44,264 nucleotides of DNA from Candidatus Methylomirabilota bacterium. Its GTDB lineage: Bacteria > Methylomirabilota > Methylomirabilia > Methylomirabilales > Methylomirabilaceae. A program made the position numbers and the translations under genes. Location of the stretch: positions 1 to 44,264 of the forward strand of contig JACQQF010000060.1 of NCBI GenBank assembly GCA_016207095.1, in the 5' to 3' direction. A model generated the notes under the pieces. The model was not told the origin of the DNA. It saw nothing but the letters and a program-made list of their open reading frames with translations, and did not search any database. The number at the start of each line of letters is the position of its first letter. Within the stretch, counting starts at the first letter, position 1. Shown here piece after piece: positions 23,786-33,728 of this stretch.

Positions 23786-24690
23786 CGTTTCGGTCGGTTC
23801 ACGATGAAGATTCCGACCGCCACCAGACCCAGACCCACTCCAAGGTAGCCAGTCAGCGGGTCTCGCAGGAGGAGGTGCCCGAGGAGGACGCCGAAGATCG
23901 GCGCGAGGAAGATGAAGGAGGAGAGGCGGCTGACCTGGTGGCGTTTGAGGAGGGCTGCGAAGGCGGCAAAGGTTAACCCGGCGGCGATAACCCCCTGATA
24001 GAAAAAAGCCAGCACGATCGCGCCGTCCAGCGCGATGATGAGCGCGGGTTCGAAGAGGATACTTAGGAGAAAGAAAAGGGGAGCGGCGATCATCATCTGG
24101 TAGAAGATCAGGGACGCGGGTTCGACAACGGCCAACAGGTCTTTCTGAAATATTGTCTGGATCGCCCAGCAGATGGCAGAAAGGAGGACCAGGCCGTCCC
24201 CGATCAGGACTCCGGGATCGTGGGCCTGAAGTCGCTCCGCAAAGGCGACGAGCAGTCCAATGAGCGACAGGCCGATCCCCAGCAGTGTGTTCCGGTCGAG
24301 ACGATCGTCTGCGATCAAGAAGTGAGCCAGGATGGCGACGAAGACAGGCTGGGTATACAGGAAGACCGAGGCGCGGCTGGCAGTAGTAAGGTTGATGCCG
24401 AGGTTGAAAAGGCCATGCTGCACCACCAGGAGGAGCCCGAGCAGCAGGACGGGCCGTCGGGAGCCATGACGGAGATAGAGAAGCTTTCCGCGAGCTGTTG
24501 CAATCAATAGAAGGGTCAGGCTTGCCAGGGCGAAACGGATGCCTGCGGCGGAAAACGGCGGCGCGCCTGAAAGGCCGACCTTGATTGCAACCATGGCACC
24601 GCCCCATACGAGGCAAAAAAAGGCGAGAAGGGCAACAGTCCGAAGATCGATGGTGGCAGGCGCAAAGGGAGCTTGAGGCCGCCCGATCAT
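23767..24690 (-). CDS. EamA/DMT-superfamily membrane transporter
   Basis: 307 residues with ten predicted transmembrane helices in two EamA repeats. The first runs about 18-145 (TVALLAFFCLVWGGAMVAIK to LGIGLSLIGLLVAF) and the second about 160-295 (LVLLSAICWAIQTIFQKDLL to LGVGLGLVAVGIFIV). Members export amino acids, nucleotides or other metabolites; the substrate cannot be read from sequence. It converges on the GlmL-like cluster. The C-terminal KGSRG and stop lie in a short heptamer array. Confidence 0.88.
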   Translation of the reverse strand: MIGRPQAPFAPATIDLRTVALLAFFCLVWGGAMVAIKVGLSGAPPFSAAGIRFALASLTLLLIATARGKLLYLRHGSRRPVLLLGLLLVVQHGLFNLGINLTTASRASVFLYTQPVFVAILAHFLIADDRLDRNTLLGIGLSLIGLLVAFAERLQAHDPGVLIGDGLVLLSAICWAIQTIFQKDLLAVVEPASLIFYQMMIAAPLFFLLSILFEPALIIALDGAIVLAFFYQGVIAAGLTFAAFAALLKRHQVSRLSSFIFLAPIFGVLLGHLLLRDPLTGYLGVGLGLVAVGIFIVNRPKRKGSRG

Positions 24691-24869
24691 CCGCTCAAAC
24701 GTTCTGAGGACACCGACGCGGTCGAGATCGAGACAAGTGAGCCATCAGAGGGAGTGGGGTTCTTGCCAAATTGCCGCAACCGACGGCCACCGTAACACGT
24801 GGCCGCTGGGGTGTCAAGGCGGGGTCAGAGAGAGGAGCAGAGACGGAGAGAAGGCACCTGGAAGCTCAG
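24691..24869. other. Intergenic region between transporter and tRNA
   Basis: No gene, terminator or repeat recognised in about 180 bases. Confidence 0.4.
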
Positions 24870-24956
<87 letters not shown>

Positions 24957-24964
24957 CAAGATGT

Positions 24965-24994
24965 ATGATGACAATTGACGCCCCGGCCTGTCAA
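24965..24994 (-). promoter_or_regulatory. Possible promoter for tRNA-Leu
   Basis: On the minus strand TTGACA (24994-24989), 18 bases, CATCAT (24970-24965; four of six match TATAAT). The predicted start falls within a few bases of the tRNA 5' end. Confidence 0.4.
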
Positions 24995-25059
24995 CGGAAA
25001 TCTGGCCATCTGCATACCGGTACTCTCTCCAGCCCGTATCGACGATCAGCCGTTTTGCC

Positions 25060-25088
25060 TTGAACCACCGGGCCGCATTGAGTATAGT
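25060..25088 (+). promoter_or_regulatory. Sigma-70-type promoter of the lipoprotein gene
   Basis: TTGAAC (25060-25065), 17 bases, TATAGT (25083-25088), 36 bases before the ATG at 25125. Good consensus match and position. Confidence 0.6.
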
Positions 25089-25124
25089 GATCGCTGGTTC
25101 GTCATCTTTTCAGAGGAGACTCCT

Positions 25125-25772
25125 ATGGGTCAAAGAATCAGGCGGCTCGGCCTGTTGCTTGTGGTGGTAACCCTCGCCGCGTGCGCAACGGTCCAGATTG
25201 CAGAGCATCGGGTCATCACCGGTCGAATCACCGATCAACAGGGCCGCCCCGTCCCGGGAACCCCTGTGCTTGTCGTGGGTCGGAGGCTTGATCTGGATTT
25301 GAACTTTGACTACAAGGAGCTGGACCGTCGGCAGCTCAGGGTCCTCACCGACCACGAAGGCCGGTACAGGGCCGAGCTCATCCCGAAGGAACTCGGGAAT
25401 AACTTCTACCTCTTCTTCTATGCCGAAGCGGGGTTCGACGGGGTCCGATTCCAGAAGCCGGAAGGCATCGACATTACCGGCCGGCTGAGGGAGGCGAAAG
25501 AGCTCAAGTTCGATCAGGCGCTCCTCGATCACCCGAAATGGAAAGAGGTGCAGCAAAAGATCACGCTGTACGGGGCCGACTCGATGCGGGGAAAGGTCCT
25601 GCGTGAATTGGGACTTCCGGAACGCATCGACCGCGGGGTTAGTGACCCACCGACAGAGACGTGGTGGTATTATGGCAAGGGGATCAGCTACCGTTTCGCC
25701 GGGCCCGCGATCGCGGGTTCGTACACATTCCAGCCGATCCGCGGCCTGCCGCCGCCTCCCGCCACGAAGTAA
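25125..25772 (+). CDS. Lipoprotein with carboxypeptidase-regulatory-like domain
   Basis: 215 residues from ATG 25125, chosen because a lipoprotein signal begins there ([20 protein letters not shown], lipobox LAAC with Cys20) and AGAGGAGA precedes it. The frame is open 50 codons upstream but without signal features. Residues about 30-100 ([20 protein letters not shown], then [14 protein letters not shown]) look like a CarboxypepD_reg-like beta sandwich. The C-terminal part includes [15 protein letters not shown], reminiscent of SmpA/OmlA-type folds. Likely outer-membrane or periplasmic. Monocistronic, with its own promoter. Role unknown. Confidence 0.75.
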   Translation: MGQRIRRLGLLLVVVTLAACATVQIAEHRVITGRITDQQGRPVPGTPVLVVGRRLDLDLNFDYKELDRRQLRVLTDHEGRYRAELIPKELGNNFYLFFYAEAGFDGVRFQKPEGIDITGRLREAKELKFDQALLDHPKWKEVQQKITLYGADSMRGKVLRELGLPERIDRGVSDPPTETWWYYGKGISYRFAGPAIAGSYTFQPIRGLPPPPATK

Positions 25773-25823
25773 CGCAGGCACCCCCTTCCGGCCCATTCCA
25801 CCCCTCGACTGGGGCTTCAATTT

Positions 25824-25983
25824 CCTCCCCTTTGTACAGGGAGGCGAGTAGAGAAATGATTCCTCCCCTTTGTACGGGGAGGGTAGGTGGGGTAGATCCT
25901 GGTGCCGAGAGCACAACGAGGTCATGCTGACCACCTGAATCTGAAACGCCAACTTTGTTGCCCCCCTCCTTACAAGGGAGGGG
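25824..25983. repeat. Three small CCTCCCCTTTGTACAGGG-type palindromes
   Basis: Palindromic units lie at 25824-25844 (CCTCCCCTTTGTACAGGGAGG split by a short loop), 25862-25882 (TTTGTACGGGG variant) and 25961-25983 (CCCCTCCTTACAAGGG variant). They fill the spacer between the lipoprotein gene and uvrA. From general knowledge such palindromes are common dispersed repeats. No gene is in this spacer. Confidence 0.65.
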
Positions 25984-26005
25984 ATGAAAGACGGGACGGT
26001 CATTC

Positions 26006-28627
26006 ATGTCGAGCGGAAAGATTCTCATCCGGGGGGCGCGCGAGCACAACCTGAAATCGATCGACCTCGAGATCCCCAGGGACAAGCTTATCGTCATCAC
26101 CGGGGTCTCCGGCTCCGGGAAATCGTCCCTGGCCTTCGACACGATCTACGCTGAGGGACAGCGCCGGTACGTCGAGTCGCTCTCGGCCTACGCCCGTCAG
26201 TTTCTGGAGCAGATGGATAAGCCGGATGTGGACCTGATCGAGGGGCTCTCACCGGCGATCTCCATCGAACAGAAGACCACCAGCAAGAACCCTCGCTCGA
26301 CCGTCGCGACGGTGACCGAGATCTACGATTACCTCCGCCTCCTCTTCGCCCGGGTCGGCAGGCCGCACTGTTACGCCTGCGGCAAGCCGATCGCGTCCCA
26401 GACGGTGCAACAGATCGTGGACCAGGTGATGGCCCTGCCGGCTGGAACCAAGTTCCAGGTCCTGGCCCCGGTCGTGCGTGGGCGCAAGGGAGAGTACCGT
26501 CAAATCTTCGCCGACATGCGCCAGCAGGGATTCGTCCGCGTGCGAGTGGACGGCAAACCGCGGGAGCTGGAGGAATCGATCGAGCTGGACAAGAACAAGA
26601 AGCACACCATCGAGGTGGTGGTGGACCGCCTCATCCTGAAGGACGATGTCCGGAAGCGGCTGGCCGACTCGCTCGAGACAGCCCTGAGACTCAGCGAAGG
26701 GATCGTGACGGTCAACCTCTTGGAGCCATCGAAGGACCTGACCTTCTCCGAACGTCTCGCCTGCATCGAATGTGGCGTCAGCTACCCGGAGATCAGCCCC
26801 CGCGTCTTCTCCTTCAATAATCCGCACGGTGCCTGTCCGACGTGCGATGGTCTGGGCACCAAGCTGGATGGCCGGATGGAGGATCTCCCGGGGATCCTCG
26901 AGCCGTGGCACAGCAGTCCCAGCGTGCACTATCTGGACCGGCGCTACAAGGAGACCTCTTCGTCCAGGGTGCGGGAGGAGATCGAGACCTACGTCGAGCA
27001 GTTGGCCAGCGTCCGCCCCTGCCCGGATTGTCAGGGGGCGCGCCTTCGAAAGGAGTCGCTCGCCATCAAGGTGGACGGCACATCAATTGCGGAAGTGACG
27101 CGCTACTCGGTGAAGGAGGCGCTCCGGTTCTTCCAAGACCTCTCGCTCAGCGAGAAGGAACGTGAGATCGCCCGCCGCATCCTGAAGGAGCTTCGCGAGC
27201 GTCTGACTTTTCTCGTCAACGTCGGCCTCGACTACCTGACCCTGGACCGGACCGCGGCAACCCTGGCAGGCGGGGAGGCGCAGCGGATCCGGCTGGCCAC
27301 TCAGATCGGCAGTTCGCTGGTCGGCGTCCTGTATATCCTAGATGAGCCCAGCATCGGCCTCCATCAGCGGGACAATGTCCGCCTCCTGAGCACCCTGAAG
27401 CGGCTTCGAGACCTGGGAAACACGGTGCTGGTCGTGGAGCACGACGAGGAAACGATCCGTTCCGCCGATTTCGTCATCGACTTGGGCCCCGGGGCAGGGA
27501 TCTCCGGCGGGCGAGTGGTGGCCTCCGGGCGCCCCGGCGACATTATCAAGCACAAGACATCGCTGACAGGGCAATATCTCTCCCGCCGCCTGAAAATCCC
27601 TGTCCCTCGCGTGCGTAGGCCCGGGAACGGGCTCACCGTCACCGTGGTGGGCGCCAGGGAGCATAACCTCAAGAACATCGAAGTGGAGATCCCCCTTGGT
27701 CTGTTTACCTGCGTGACCGGCGTCTCCGGCTCGGGAAAAAGCACCCTGGTGAACGAGATCCTGCGACGGGCGCTGGACCGGCGGCTCTACGGATCGCGGC
27801 AGCCGCCGGGAGAGCACGACAAGATTCTCGGTGCCGAACATATCGACAAGGTGATTGATATTGACCAATCCCCAATCGGCCGGACCCCACGCAGCAACCC
27901 CGCCACCTATACCGGTGTCTTCAGCTTCATCCGAGAACTCTATGCCCTTGTCCCGGAGGCGCGGGTTCGGGGCTACAAGCCTGGCCGCTTCAGCTTCAAT
28001 GTCAAGGGCGGCCGGTGCGAGGCCTGCCAGGGGGACGGACTGATCCAGATCGAGATGCACTTCCTGCCGGACGTTTACGTCACCTGCGAGGTCTGCAAGG
28101 GGGCGCGCTACAACCGGGAGACGCTCGAGATCGCTTACAAGGGCAAGAGTATCGCCGGGGTGCTGAACATGACCGTCGAGGAAGCGCTCGCCTTCTTCCA
28201 CCCCGTCCCGAGGATCAAGGAGAAGCTCCAGACCCTATTCGATGTTGGCCTGGGTTACATCAAACTCGGGCAGTCGGCCACGACACTGTCCGGCGGCGAG
28301 GCGCAGCGGGTGAAGCTCTCCCGGGAACTCAGCAAACGGGGCACCGGCCGGACCTTGTACATCCTGGACGAACCGACCACCGGCCTGCACTTCCACGACA
28401 TCCGCCAGCTCCTGGACGTCCTGCACCGCCTGACCGATGCCGGCAACACCGTGCTGGTGATCGAGCACAACCTGGAGGTCATCAAGACGGCTGATTGGAT
28501 TATCGATCTGGGCCCGGAGGGTGGGGATGAAGGGGGGAAGGTCGTCGTGGCGGGGCGGCCGGAAGAGGTGGCGGCCCATCCCAGCTCCTACACCGGCCAG
28601 TTCCTGAAGAAGGTTCTAGCGCGGTGA
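26006..28627 (+). CDS. uvrA: Excinuclease ABC subunit A, with an internal deletion of about 70 residues
   Basis: 873 residues; the family is usually about 940. Walker A GVSGSGKS (33-40) and a second GVSGSGKST near 572, signatures [12 protein letters not shown] and [12 protein letters not shown], Walker [11 protein letters not shown] and [10 protein letters not shown], and paired zinc cysteines (CIECG with CPTCDGLG at 277-280; CEACQGDG with CEVCKGAR) are all intact. UvrA binds damaged DNA with UvrB in nucleotide excision repair. Between CDGLG and RRYKET there are only about 27 residues, where E. coli UvrA has about 98. The reading frame is otherwise clean. It could be a lineage-specific shortening, a recent deletion or an assembly error. 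Confidence 0.95.
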   Translation: MSSGKILIRGAREHNLKSIDLEIPRDKLIVITGVSGSGKSSLAFDTIYAEGQRRYVESLSAYARQFLEQMDKPDVDLIEGLSPAISIEQKTTSKNPRSTVATVTEIYDYLRLLFARVGRPHCYACGKPIASQTVQQIVDQVMALPAGTKFQVLAPVVRGRKGEYRQIFADMRQQGFVRVRVDGKPRELEESIELDKNKKHTIEVVVDRLILKDDVRKRLADSLETALRLSEGIVTVNLLEPSKDLTFSERLACIECGVSYPEISPRVFSFNNPHGACPTCDGLGTKLDGRMEDLPGILEPWHSSPSVHYLDRRYKETSSSRVREEIETYVEQLASVRPCPDCQGARLRKESLAIKVDGTSIAEVTRYSVKEALRFFQDLSLSEKEREIARRILKELRERLTFLVNVGLDYLTLDRTAATLAGGEAQRIRLATQIGSSLVGVLYILDEPSIGLHQRDNVRLLSTLKRLRDLGNTVLVVEHDEETIRSADFVIDLGPGAGISGGRVVASGRPGDIIKHKTSLTGQYLSRRLKIPVPRVRRPGNGLTVTVVGAREHNLKNIEVEIPLGLFTCVTGVSGSGKSTLVNEILRRALDRRLYGSRQPPGEHDKILGAEHIDKVIDIDQSPIGRTPRSNPATYTGVFSFIRELYALVPEARVRGYKPGRFSFNVKGGRCEACQGDGLIQIEMHFLPDVYVTCEVCKGARYNRETLEIAYKGKSIAGVLNMTVEEALAFFHPVPRIKEKLQTLFDVGLGYIKLGQSATTLSGGEAQRVKLSRELSKRGTGRTLYILDEPTTGLHFHDIRQLLDVLHRLTDAGNTVLVIEHNLEVIKTADWIIDLGPEGGDEGGKVVVAGRPEEVAAHPSSYTGQFLKKVLAR

Positions 28628-28630
28628 GGA

Positions 28631-29776
28631 TTACCGAAGCCGCTTGTTTCCTCGGCGCTCGAGGATGGTCACGATCACGACGATGATGGCAGCCTGGAGG
28701 ATCAGGACGAGTGCATCGATCGCGTTGGCCCGGCGCAACGCGATGGCCGCCAGCCCCAGGCAGATGCTCAACAGGTAGATAAAGAGGACGCTCTGGCGCG
28801 TGCTCCCCAACAGCACGGCGATCCGATGGTGCAGGTGATCCTGCCCTACATACTCTAACCAACCCCGGAAGTCTTTCACCCTTCCCGACATGAGCCTGGC
28901 CACCGTCAGGTGGATCATGTCGAAGATCAGCACTCCAAAGATAAGGATCGGGGCGGCAATGTCGATGATCGAACTCTCCGCCCAGCTCCCTTTGACGGCG
29001 AGGCTGGCCAACGTGAACCCGAGGAAGGTGCTGCCAGCGTCCCCAAGGAAGATACTCGCAGGCGCCTTTGGGCGAAAGTTGTAGGGGAGAAAGCCAAGAC
29101 AGCTCCCGACCACCGCCGCGGACAACCACCCCATCAAGGGTTGGTTGGTCTGGAAGGCGACGAGCCCCATGAAGCCAGCGGTGATAACGCCGAGGCCGGC
29201 TGCCAACCCGTCCATACCGTCCATGAAGTTCAGCGCGTTGGTAATGCCCGTGATCCAGAAGATGGTTAGGAGGATGTTGCCAGTGCGGCCCCACCATACA
29301 GGTGGGAAAAGCGTCAATTCAACGCCAGCCAGGAGGACGAGCGCAGTCGCCAGGAGCTGAGCAAGGAGCTTGAGCCGTGCCGGCAGGGTAAAGGCATCGT
29401 CCAGCAGGCCGGTGAAGGTCAGCAGGGCGGCGCCGATCAGGATGGCCGCCATCTCTCGGTCCAGGATGGAATTGGCCAGGATCGAGCCGGTGAGAGCGAT
29501 GAAGATCGGGATACCGCCAAGGAGCGGTGTCGGATTTGTGTGGATCTTCCGGCCGGCCGGATGGTCGAGGATCCTCAATCGAAGGGCGAGTACCCTGGCG
29601 AACGGGAGCAGGAGGGAGCTGAGGCAGAAGGAGAACGAGAGAATGTAGAGCCAACGCCGTCCATACTGGCTGAACCAGGTATCCCGCACCGGCGGCAAGA
29701 GCAGAAGCAGGAAAAGCCCAACGGAGGCGTACCAGTGGAGGGTGAGCTCCACTTTCTGTGACGATGGCGTCGTCAT
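28631..29776 (-). CDS. WecA/TagO-like polyprenyl-phosphate sugar-phosphate transferase
   Basis: 381 residues, about ten or eleven transmembrane helices. Family motifs: GLLDDAF (Asp126, Asp127), NALNFMDGMDGLAAG (around 180-194), IFLGDAGSTFLGF, and HLHHR in a cytoplasmic loop. The family moves a sugar-1-phosphate from a UDP-sugar to undecaprenyl phosphate, the first step of O-antigen, exopolysaccharide or teichoic acid assembly. It is the last gene of the minus-strand polysaccharide run and converges with uvrA four bases away. Sugar specificity cannot be read, though UDP-GlcNAc is common. Confidence 0.9.
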   Translation of the reverse strand: MTTPSSQKVELTLHWYASVGLFLLLLLPPVRDTWFSQYGRRWLYILSFSFCLSSLLLPFARVLALRLRILDHPAGRKIHTNPTPLLGGIPIFIALTGSILANSILDREMAAILIGAALLTFTGLLDDAFTLPARLKLLAQLLATALVLLAGVELTLFPPVWWGRTGNILLTIFWITGITNALNFMDGMDGLAAGLGVITAGFMGLVAFQTNQPLMGWLSAAVVGSCLGFLPYNFRPKAPASIFLGDAGSTFLGFTLASLAVKGSWAESSIIDIAAPILIFGVLIFDMIHLTVARLMSGRVKDFRGWLEYVGQDHLHHRIAVLLGSTRQSVLFIYLLSICLGLAAIALRRANAIDALVLILQAAIIVVIVTILERRGNKRLR

Positions 29777-29777
29777 C

Positions 29778-30875
29778 TCAGCCCCTCGCCCTCACGATCT
29801 TCTTGTCCAGGCCGCCTGCCTGTCCCAAAAAGAGCCTACGGACTGCCCCGATGACTCGCTCAATGTCGCCCTTCAGGGTGGGGTAGATCGGCAGGGAGAG
29901 GGCGGTTCGCCAAGCCTCCTCCGTGCCGGGGAAGCCTGCCAACTTCAGATACCGGTGGAGCGGACGAAAGACGGGCCGTCGCGCGCTGACGCCCGCCCGC
30001 TCCAGTCGACTCAGCATCGGTACCAGCCCGCGCCCCACTCGCACCACATAGCGGTAAAAGATATGGTCCCGATCCGCTGGGACGAACGGACCGGCAAGGG
30101 GCAGTCCTCTAAGTTCCTGATTATACCGATCTGCGAGCGCTCGCCGCTTGGCCAGGAAGACGGGAAGCTGGCGAAGCTGGCTCAGGCCGAGGGCGGCTTG
30201 AAAATCGGTCATCTTGTAGTTGAAGCGAGTCCGAAATGTCCGCCGCTTATCGTACTCACGCAGATCCTGCGCGCGGCGAAGAAGGCGCACGTCGCGAGCG
30301 AGGAGCATCCCGCCCTCGCCGGTCGTGATGACCTTGGTGGCGTAGAAGGAGCAGATGGCCAGCTCTCCGAACCCTCCCACCGGCCTGTCCCGGTAGGTGG
30401 CGCCCAGGGCCTGGGCGCAGTCCTCGATGACCGGAACGCCGAGGCTCATGAGCTCGGAAAGGTCGGCCGGGAGGCCGAATAGGTGTGGGACGAGGAGGGC
30501 CTTGGTGTAGCGCGTCAGGCTTCGCTTCACATGGGAGGGGTCCAGATTATACGTTGTCGGATCGCAATCGACCAGACGGGGCGTGGCGCCGGCATGCTGG
30601 ATCGCATGCAGCGGCCCAGCGCACAGGTAGCTGGGCAGAATTACCTCGTCGCCTGGGCCGACGCCGAGAGCGACCAGGGCGAGGTGAAGCGCGGCGGTCC
30701 CGGAGCTGACCGCCACCCCGCCCGCGGTGCCTGTGAGCCTGGCCACGCGCGCCTCGAACGCTGTCACGCGGGGGCCTTGTGCCAGTTGGCCGGAGGCAAT
30801 GGCGGCCGAGATTGCCTGTCGGTCCGCCGTGCCCAGGGTCGGTCGAGAATGCGGAATGATGGACGTGCTCCTCAC
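29778..30875 (-). CDS. DegT/DnrJ/EryC1/StrS-family PLP aminotransferase
   Basis: 365 residues. PLP lysine Lys181 in SFYATKVITTGEGG; Asp152 in VIEDCAQALGA contacts the cofactor nitrogen; VSSGTAALHLAL binds phosphate. The family makes amino sugars from nucleotide-linked keto sugars, or acts as a dehydratase. It starts by a four-base overlap with the PIG-L gene and ends one base before the WecA-like gene, so the group is one operon. Exact product unknown. Confidence 0.9.
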   Translation of the reverse strand: MRSTSIIPHSRPTLGTADRQAISAAIASGQLAQGPRVTAFEARVARLTGTAGGVAVSSGTAALHLALVALGVGPGDEVILPSYLCAGPLHAIQHAGATPRLVDCDPTTYNLDPSHVKRSLTRYTKALLVPHLFGLPADLSELMSLGVPVIEDCAQALGATYRDRPVGGFGELAICSFYATKVITTGEGGMLLARDVRLLRRAQDLREYDKRRTFRTRFNYKMTDFQAALGLSQLRQLPVFLAKRRALADRYNQELRGLPLAGPFVPADRDHIFYRYVVRVGRGLVPMLSRLERAGVSARRPVFRPLHRYLKLAGFPGTEEAWRTALSLPIYPTLKGDIERVIGAVRRLFLGQAGGLDKKIVRARG

Positions 30876-31501
30876 AGGAGGTTCTCGGCCACGTTGATGA
30901 AAAGGCGGAGGGGGACAAACCCCTCGGCACTTTTCACCCTCCCCTGGATTCCACGAAAGTGGGCGGAGGACTTGGCGATCTCCAGTATGGACAGCCCTTC
31001 GATATTGGTTTTCATGACCTGGGAGGTGTGGGCCTTGAGGCTGGCGAGCTTTTTCTCGAGATGGTGATCGATGTCGATGAAGACAGATGGCGAAAAGTTT
31101 TGGGTGGTGGGCCCCTCGTAGAACAGGACGTTCCGGCTATAGCGGCTGGCGGAGATGGTGCAGCTCGAGACATGGCGGTGATCCTGATGGGTGTCGTCGT
31201 AGTAGTGGACGAACACAATATCGGAGCGCACCTTCTTCACCACCGCTTCAATCTGTCGGATTAGCTCCTGGTTCAGCGGGAGTTCCGTGTCTCGGAAAGC
31301 CCCCCAGAAGAGATCCTTGGCGTGGAGGAACTTGGCCGCCCGCTCCTGCTCCCGTCGTCGTGTGGCGGGACTGCCTCCGCCACTTCCGTCGGTCAGCACG
31401 AGCAGGTAAATGCTGTGCCCCGCCTTGGCATATTTAATCAGGCTACCCCCGCAACCGAACTCGATGTCGTCGGGATGGGCCCCGATCGCCAGAACGTTCA
31501 C
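30872..31501 (-). CDS. PIG-L/LmbE-family deacetylase
   Basis: 209 residues. Zinc-site motif AHPDD (residues 8-12) and a second motif DDTHQDHR (about 102-109). The family removes N-acetyl groups from GlcNAc-type sugars. With a WecA-like transferase and an aminotransferase it fits remodelling of an amino-sugar in the polysaccharide. It overlaps both neighbours by four bases. Confidence 0.92.
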   Translation of the reverse strand: MNVLAIGAHPDDIEFGCGGSLIKYAKAGHSIYLLVLTDGSGGGSPATRRREQERAAKFLHAKDLFWGAFRDTELPLNQELIRQIEAVVKKVRSDIVFVHYYDDTHQDHRHVSSCTISASRYSRNVLFYEGPTTQNFSPSVFIDIDHHLEKKLASLKAHTSQVMKTNIEGLSILEIAKSSAHFRGIQGRVKSAEGFVPLRLFINVAENLL

Positions 31502-32190
31502 GCCGCCTCCTTTCTGGTGCTCCGGATGACCTCCAGACTTCCCGGTCCGCAGTTGAACAGCAGGTCCACGATGGAGAGGTTCGGTTCAAATCGCCCGTAC
31601 CGCTGGGGATAGATCGGCGCCTCGAACTCCTGTCGGAGCACACGGATTCCCTCTTGCTGGAAGCGATCGAGCCGCATATAGTTGAACCCGCCCGCTCCTG
31701 CCAAATAGATATCCGCGCCGGCCCAGCGACAGATCTCGATAAGTCGCTCGGTCGGCTCGTCGTTGAACTGCGCTTCGGAGCTCCTCGCCACCTTCGCCCT
31801 GATGCCTATGGAGGCGGCGAGGTACTGGGTGAGGTAGAGGCTCAGCTCACAGAGCGACTCCCAGCGCCCGGTGTAGACCTCTTGCAAGAACGGCAGGTGG
31901 TCGGAGAAGTGGGGGGCCTTGCCATAGTGGACCGTCAGCGCCTGGAGGTGCTTCCTCGCCCAATCAGCGTGGTTATCGATCTGGACATCGAGAATCGACT
32001 GGGGAAATCGGTGCAACACCGGCACGGTCAGGTACTGCCAGCCGCCTGCTGTCTTGATGCGGTTCCGATTCTGCCACTCGTTCTTCTTAAACTGCACCGA
32101 GTCCAAGAACACGAAGAGGTCGCATCGGTCCATCTTATCGAAGTAGCCGAGCCAGGGCAGGTACTGCGGCTGGTGGACAGCGACGATCAT
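31498..32190 (-). CDS. WbqC-family protein
   Basis: 230 residues. The N-terminal VHQPQYLPWLGYFDKM and later FKKNEWQNRNRIK with YLTVPV are hallmarks of WbqC-like proteins, found in O-antigen and exopolysaccharide loci. Their reaction is not well established; acyl or aminoacyl transfer to sugars has been suggested. It is coupled to the neighbouring genes by four-base overlaps on both sides. Confidence 0.88.
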   Translation of the reverse strand: MIVAVHQPQYLPWLGYFDKMDRCDLFVFLDSVQFKKNEWQNRNRIKTAGGWQYLTVPVLHRFPQSILDVQIDNHADWARKHLQALTVHYGKAPHFSDHLPFLQEVYTGRWESLCELSLYLTQYLAASIGIRAKVARSSEAQFNDEPTERLIEICRWAGADIYLAGAGGFNYMRLDRFQQEGIRVLRQEFEAPIYPQRYGRFEPNLSIVDLLFNCGPGSLEVIRSTRKEAA

Positions 32191-33728
32191 CGTGTGCCCC
32201 CGACCTGCGATGAGCCTAGTCGAACCACCTGTGGTGAGCCTCGCCGAACCACGCGTTGCGCGAAGATCGGGTTGGAGGCCAGGAGGTGGGGCGACGTGAT
32301 CTTGAGCCGGTAGAAGATTTTTTCAGTCCCGGAGGGCGGCGCGTCCCGGTAGGTTGTCTGGAATGGTGTCTCTCCGTTGAAACGCTGGATCAGGGTGCCC
32401 GATCGGATCAGGTCGAGGTGCAGCGGGCGGCGAGAGCTGTCGCTGGTCTCGACCTTCAGGCGGACGAGGAGTGGATCGTGCCCCTCGATGCGCAGCTCGT
32501 CCCCGGAGATGGCAGAGTGGCTGGACTTACCCTGTGAAAGGGAGAAGTCGCGGAGCAGCAGGTTGTACTCAGGCGGGCGCTGAACGGCGAACATCCGACC
32601 GCGCCGGATCGCCTCCAGCACCCCCTGTCGGCTCCGCTCCCGGACCCACAGGAAGGTCTGCACATCGGTGAGTCGCTTGTCGGTTGTGTGATACCCCAAC
32701 TCGCCGATTCCCCAGACCGGGCGCTCCCGGCGTCCACCGGCAAACTCCAGAAGGAGTTGGTCCCATCCTCCCCCGGGATTGATGTAGGTGACATTCTGCT
32801 GATAGACCGCGCCGAATCCGGTGTAGCCTCTGGTCTTGGCGAGATCGCCTGTGTACGGGTCGGTCTTGATCGTCACGTTCCCTAACGCGCCAAAGCTGTG
32901 TTGAGAAAAGTCTCCTGCCTCGGGATACGACCAGAAGCACAATGCTCCCTTGAGAGCGGCATAATCGATCAGCTCCTGATGGGGGTGAATATCCGGGTTG
33001 TGGTACTGGTCGAACCGCGAGATGCGGAAGGGGAAGTTGTTCGCGAGGAGGACGAGCCCTAGGCCAATGAGGAGCAGGCTGGGTCCCCAGGCGGTTCGCC
33101 GCTCCGTCAGTGTCATCCCTCCGAATCGATGGCGGCGGACCGGCTTCCGCTTCAGGCGCCAGACGCCAAGCGCCACCAGGGCAACGGGGGAGAGTAGGAG
33201 CAGGCTCTCCCATCCGAACCGACTCGCGCCGCTGTTGCCGATGGCCGGTAGCCCCCTGTAGTCCTCTGGTCCCTCCAATCCCACGACCAGGAGGTTCTTC
33301 TGGCCGTTGTGCATTGTTAAGTCGCGGCTGAAAGGGGAGCCGGTCCAGTGGTAGTGAGGGACCACCTCAACTCCCGGTATCAGGATGACCTCTGGATGCC
33401 GCTGGCCCACCTCTTTCACCAGGTTCAGGTAGCGATCGATGTCGTAGGTCAGGACCGACGGATACTCCACCCGCTTTCGGATGAGCCCCCTCAATGGGAA
33501 GAGGCCGTAGTCGAAGCGCATCAGGAGATTCTCGGTCAACAGGATGGCGCCGATACCACGGCGCGCGGCCTCTTCTACCAACGCATCGAGCGAATTTTGA
33601 CCCGAGCTGACCGAGCTATGGACGTGAATAAGCGCGGGCAGGAGCTCAAGTGGCTCTTCAGCGTGCGCGGAGGCAAGCAGGCAGAGGTTGGCCGCTAACG
33701 ACAGCAGCATCCCCCCCGTTTTACGCAA
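32187..33728 (-). CDS. PHP-type phosphoesterase-like protein split by two transmembrane helices
   Basis: 513 residues with a signal peptide (MRKTGGMLLSLAANLCLLAS ... AHA). The PHP start ALIHVHSSVSSG (HVH at 35-37), AILLTENLL and GVEVVPHYHW (about 119-128) are followed, unusually, by two transmembrane helices at about 173-191 and 212-230. PHP-like sequence then resumes (HNPDIHPHQELIDYAALKG, CFWSYPEAGDF, WGIGELGYHTTD). A C-terminal beta domain follows. The metal-dependent site would therefore lie outside the cytoplasm, perhaps acting on lipid-linked or surface glycans (inference). The last 20 or so residues (RVVRRGSPQVVRLGSS ...) come from a dispersed repeat. Confidence 0.75.
   Translation of the reverse strand: MRKTGGMLLSLAANLCLLASAHAEEPLELLPALIHVHSSVSSGQNSLDALVEEAARRGIGAILLTENLLMRFDYGLFPLRGLIRKRVEYPSVLTYDIDRYLNLVKEVGQRHPEVILIPGVEVVPHYHWTGSPFSRDLTMHNGQKNLLVVGLEGPEDYRGLPAIGNSGASRFGWESLLLLSPVALVALGVWRLKRKPVRRHRFGGMTLTERRTAWGPSLLLIGLGLVLLANNFPFRISRFDQYHNPDIHPHQELIDYAALKGALCFWSYPEAGDFSQHSFGALGNVTIKTDPYTGDLAKTRGYTGFGAVYQQNVTYINPGGGWDQLLLEFAGGRRERPVWGIGELGYHTTDKRLTDVQTFLWVRERSRQGVLEAIRRGRMFAVQRPPEYNLLLRDFSLSQGKSSHSAISGDELRIEGHDPLLVRLKVETSDSSRRPLHLDLIRSGTLIQRFNGETPFQTTYRDAPPSGTEKIFYRLKITSPHLLASNPIFAQRVVRRGSPQVVRLGSSQVGGTR
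32210..32254. repeat. GCTCAGGAC-family repeat, copy 4 (reverse orientation)
   Basis: CTAGTCGAACCACCTGTGG and TGAGCCTCGCCGAACCACG are degenerate reverse copies of the GGTTCGAC...CTCACCACAGG repeat. It codes the C-terminal tail of the PHP-like protein. Confidence 0.6.

Noticed and set aside
26006-28627. uvrA as a frameshifted pseudogene
   Set aside because: One continuous frame with all ATPase and zinc motifs intact. The shortening is an in-frame deletion.
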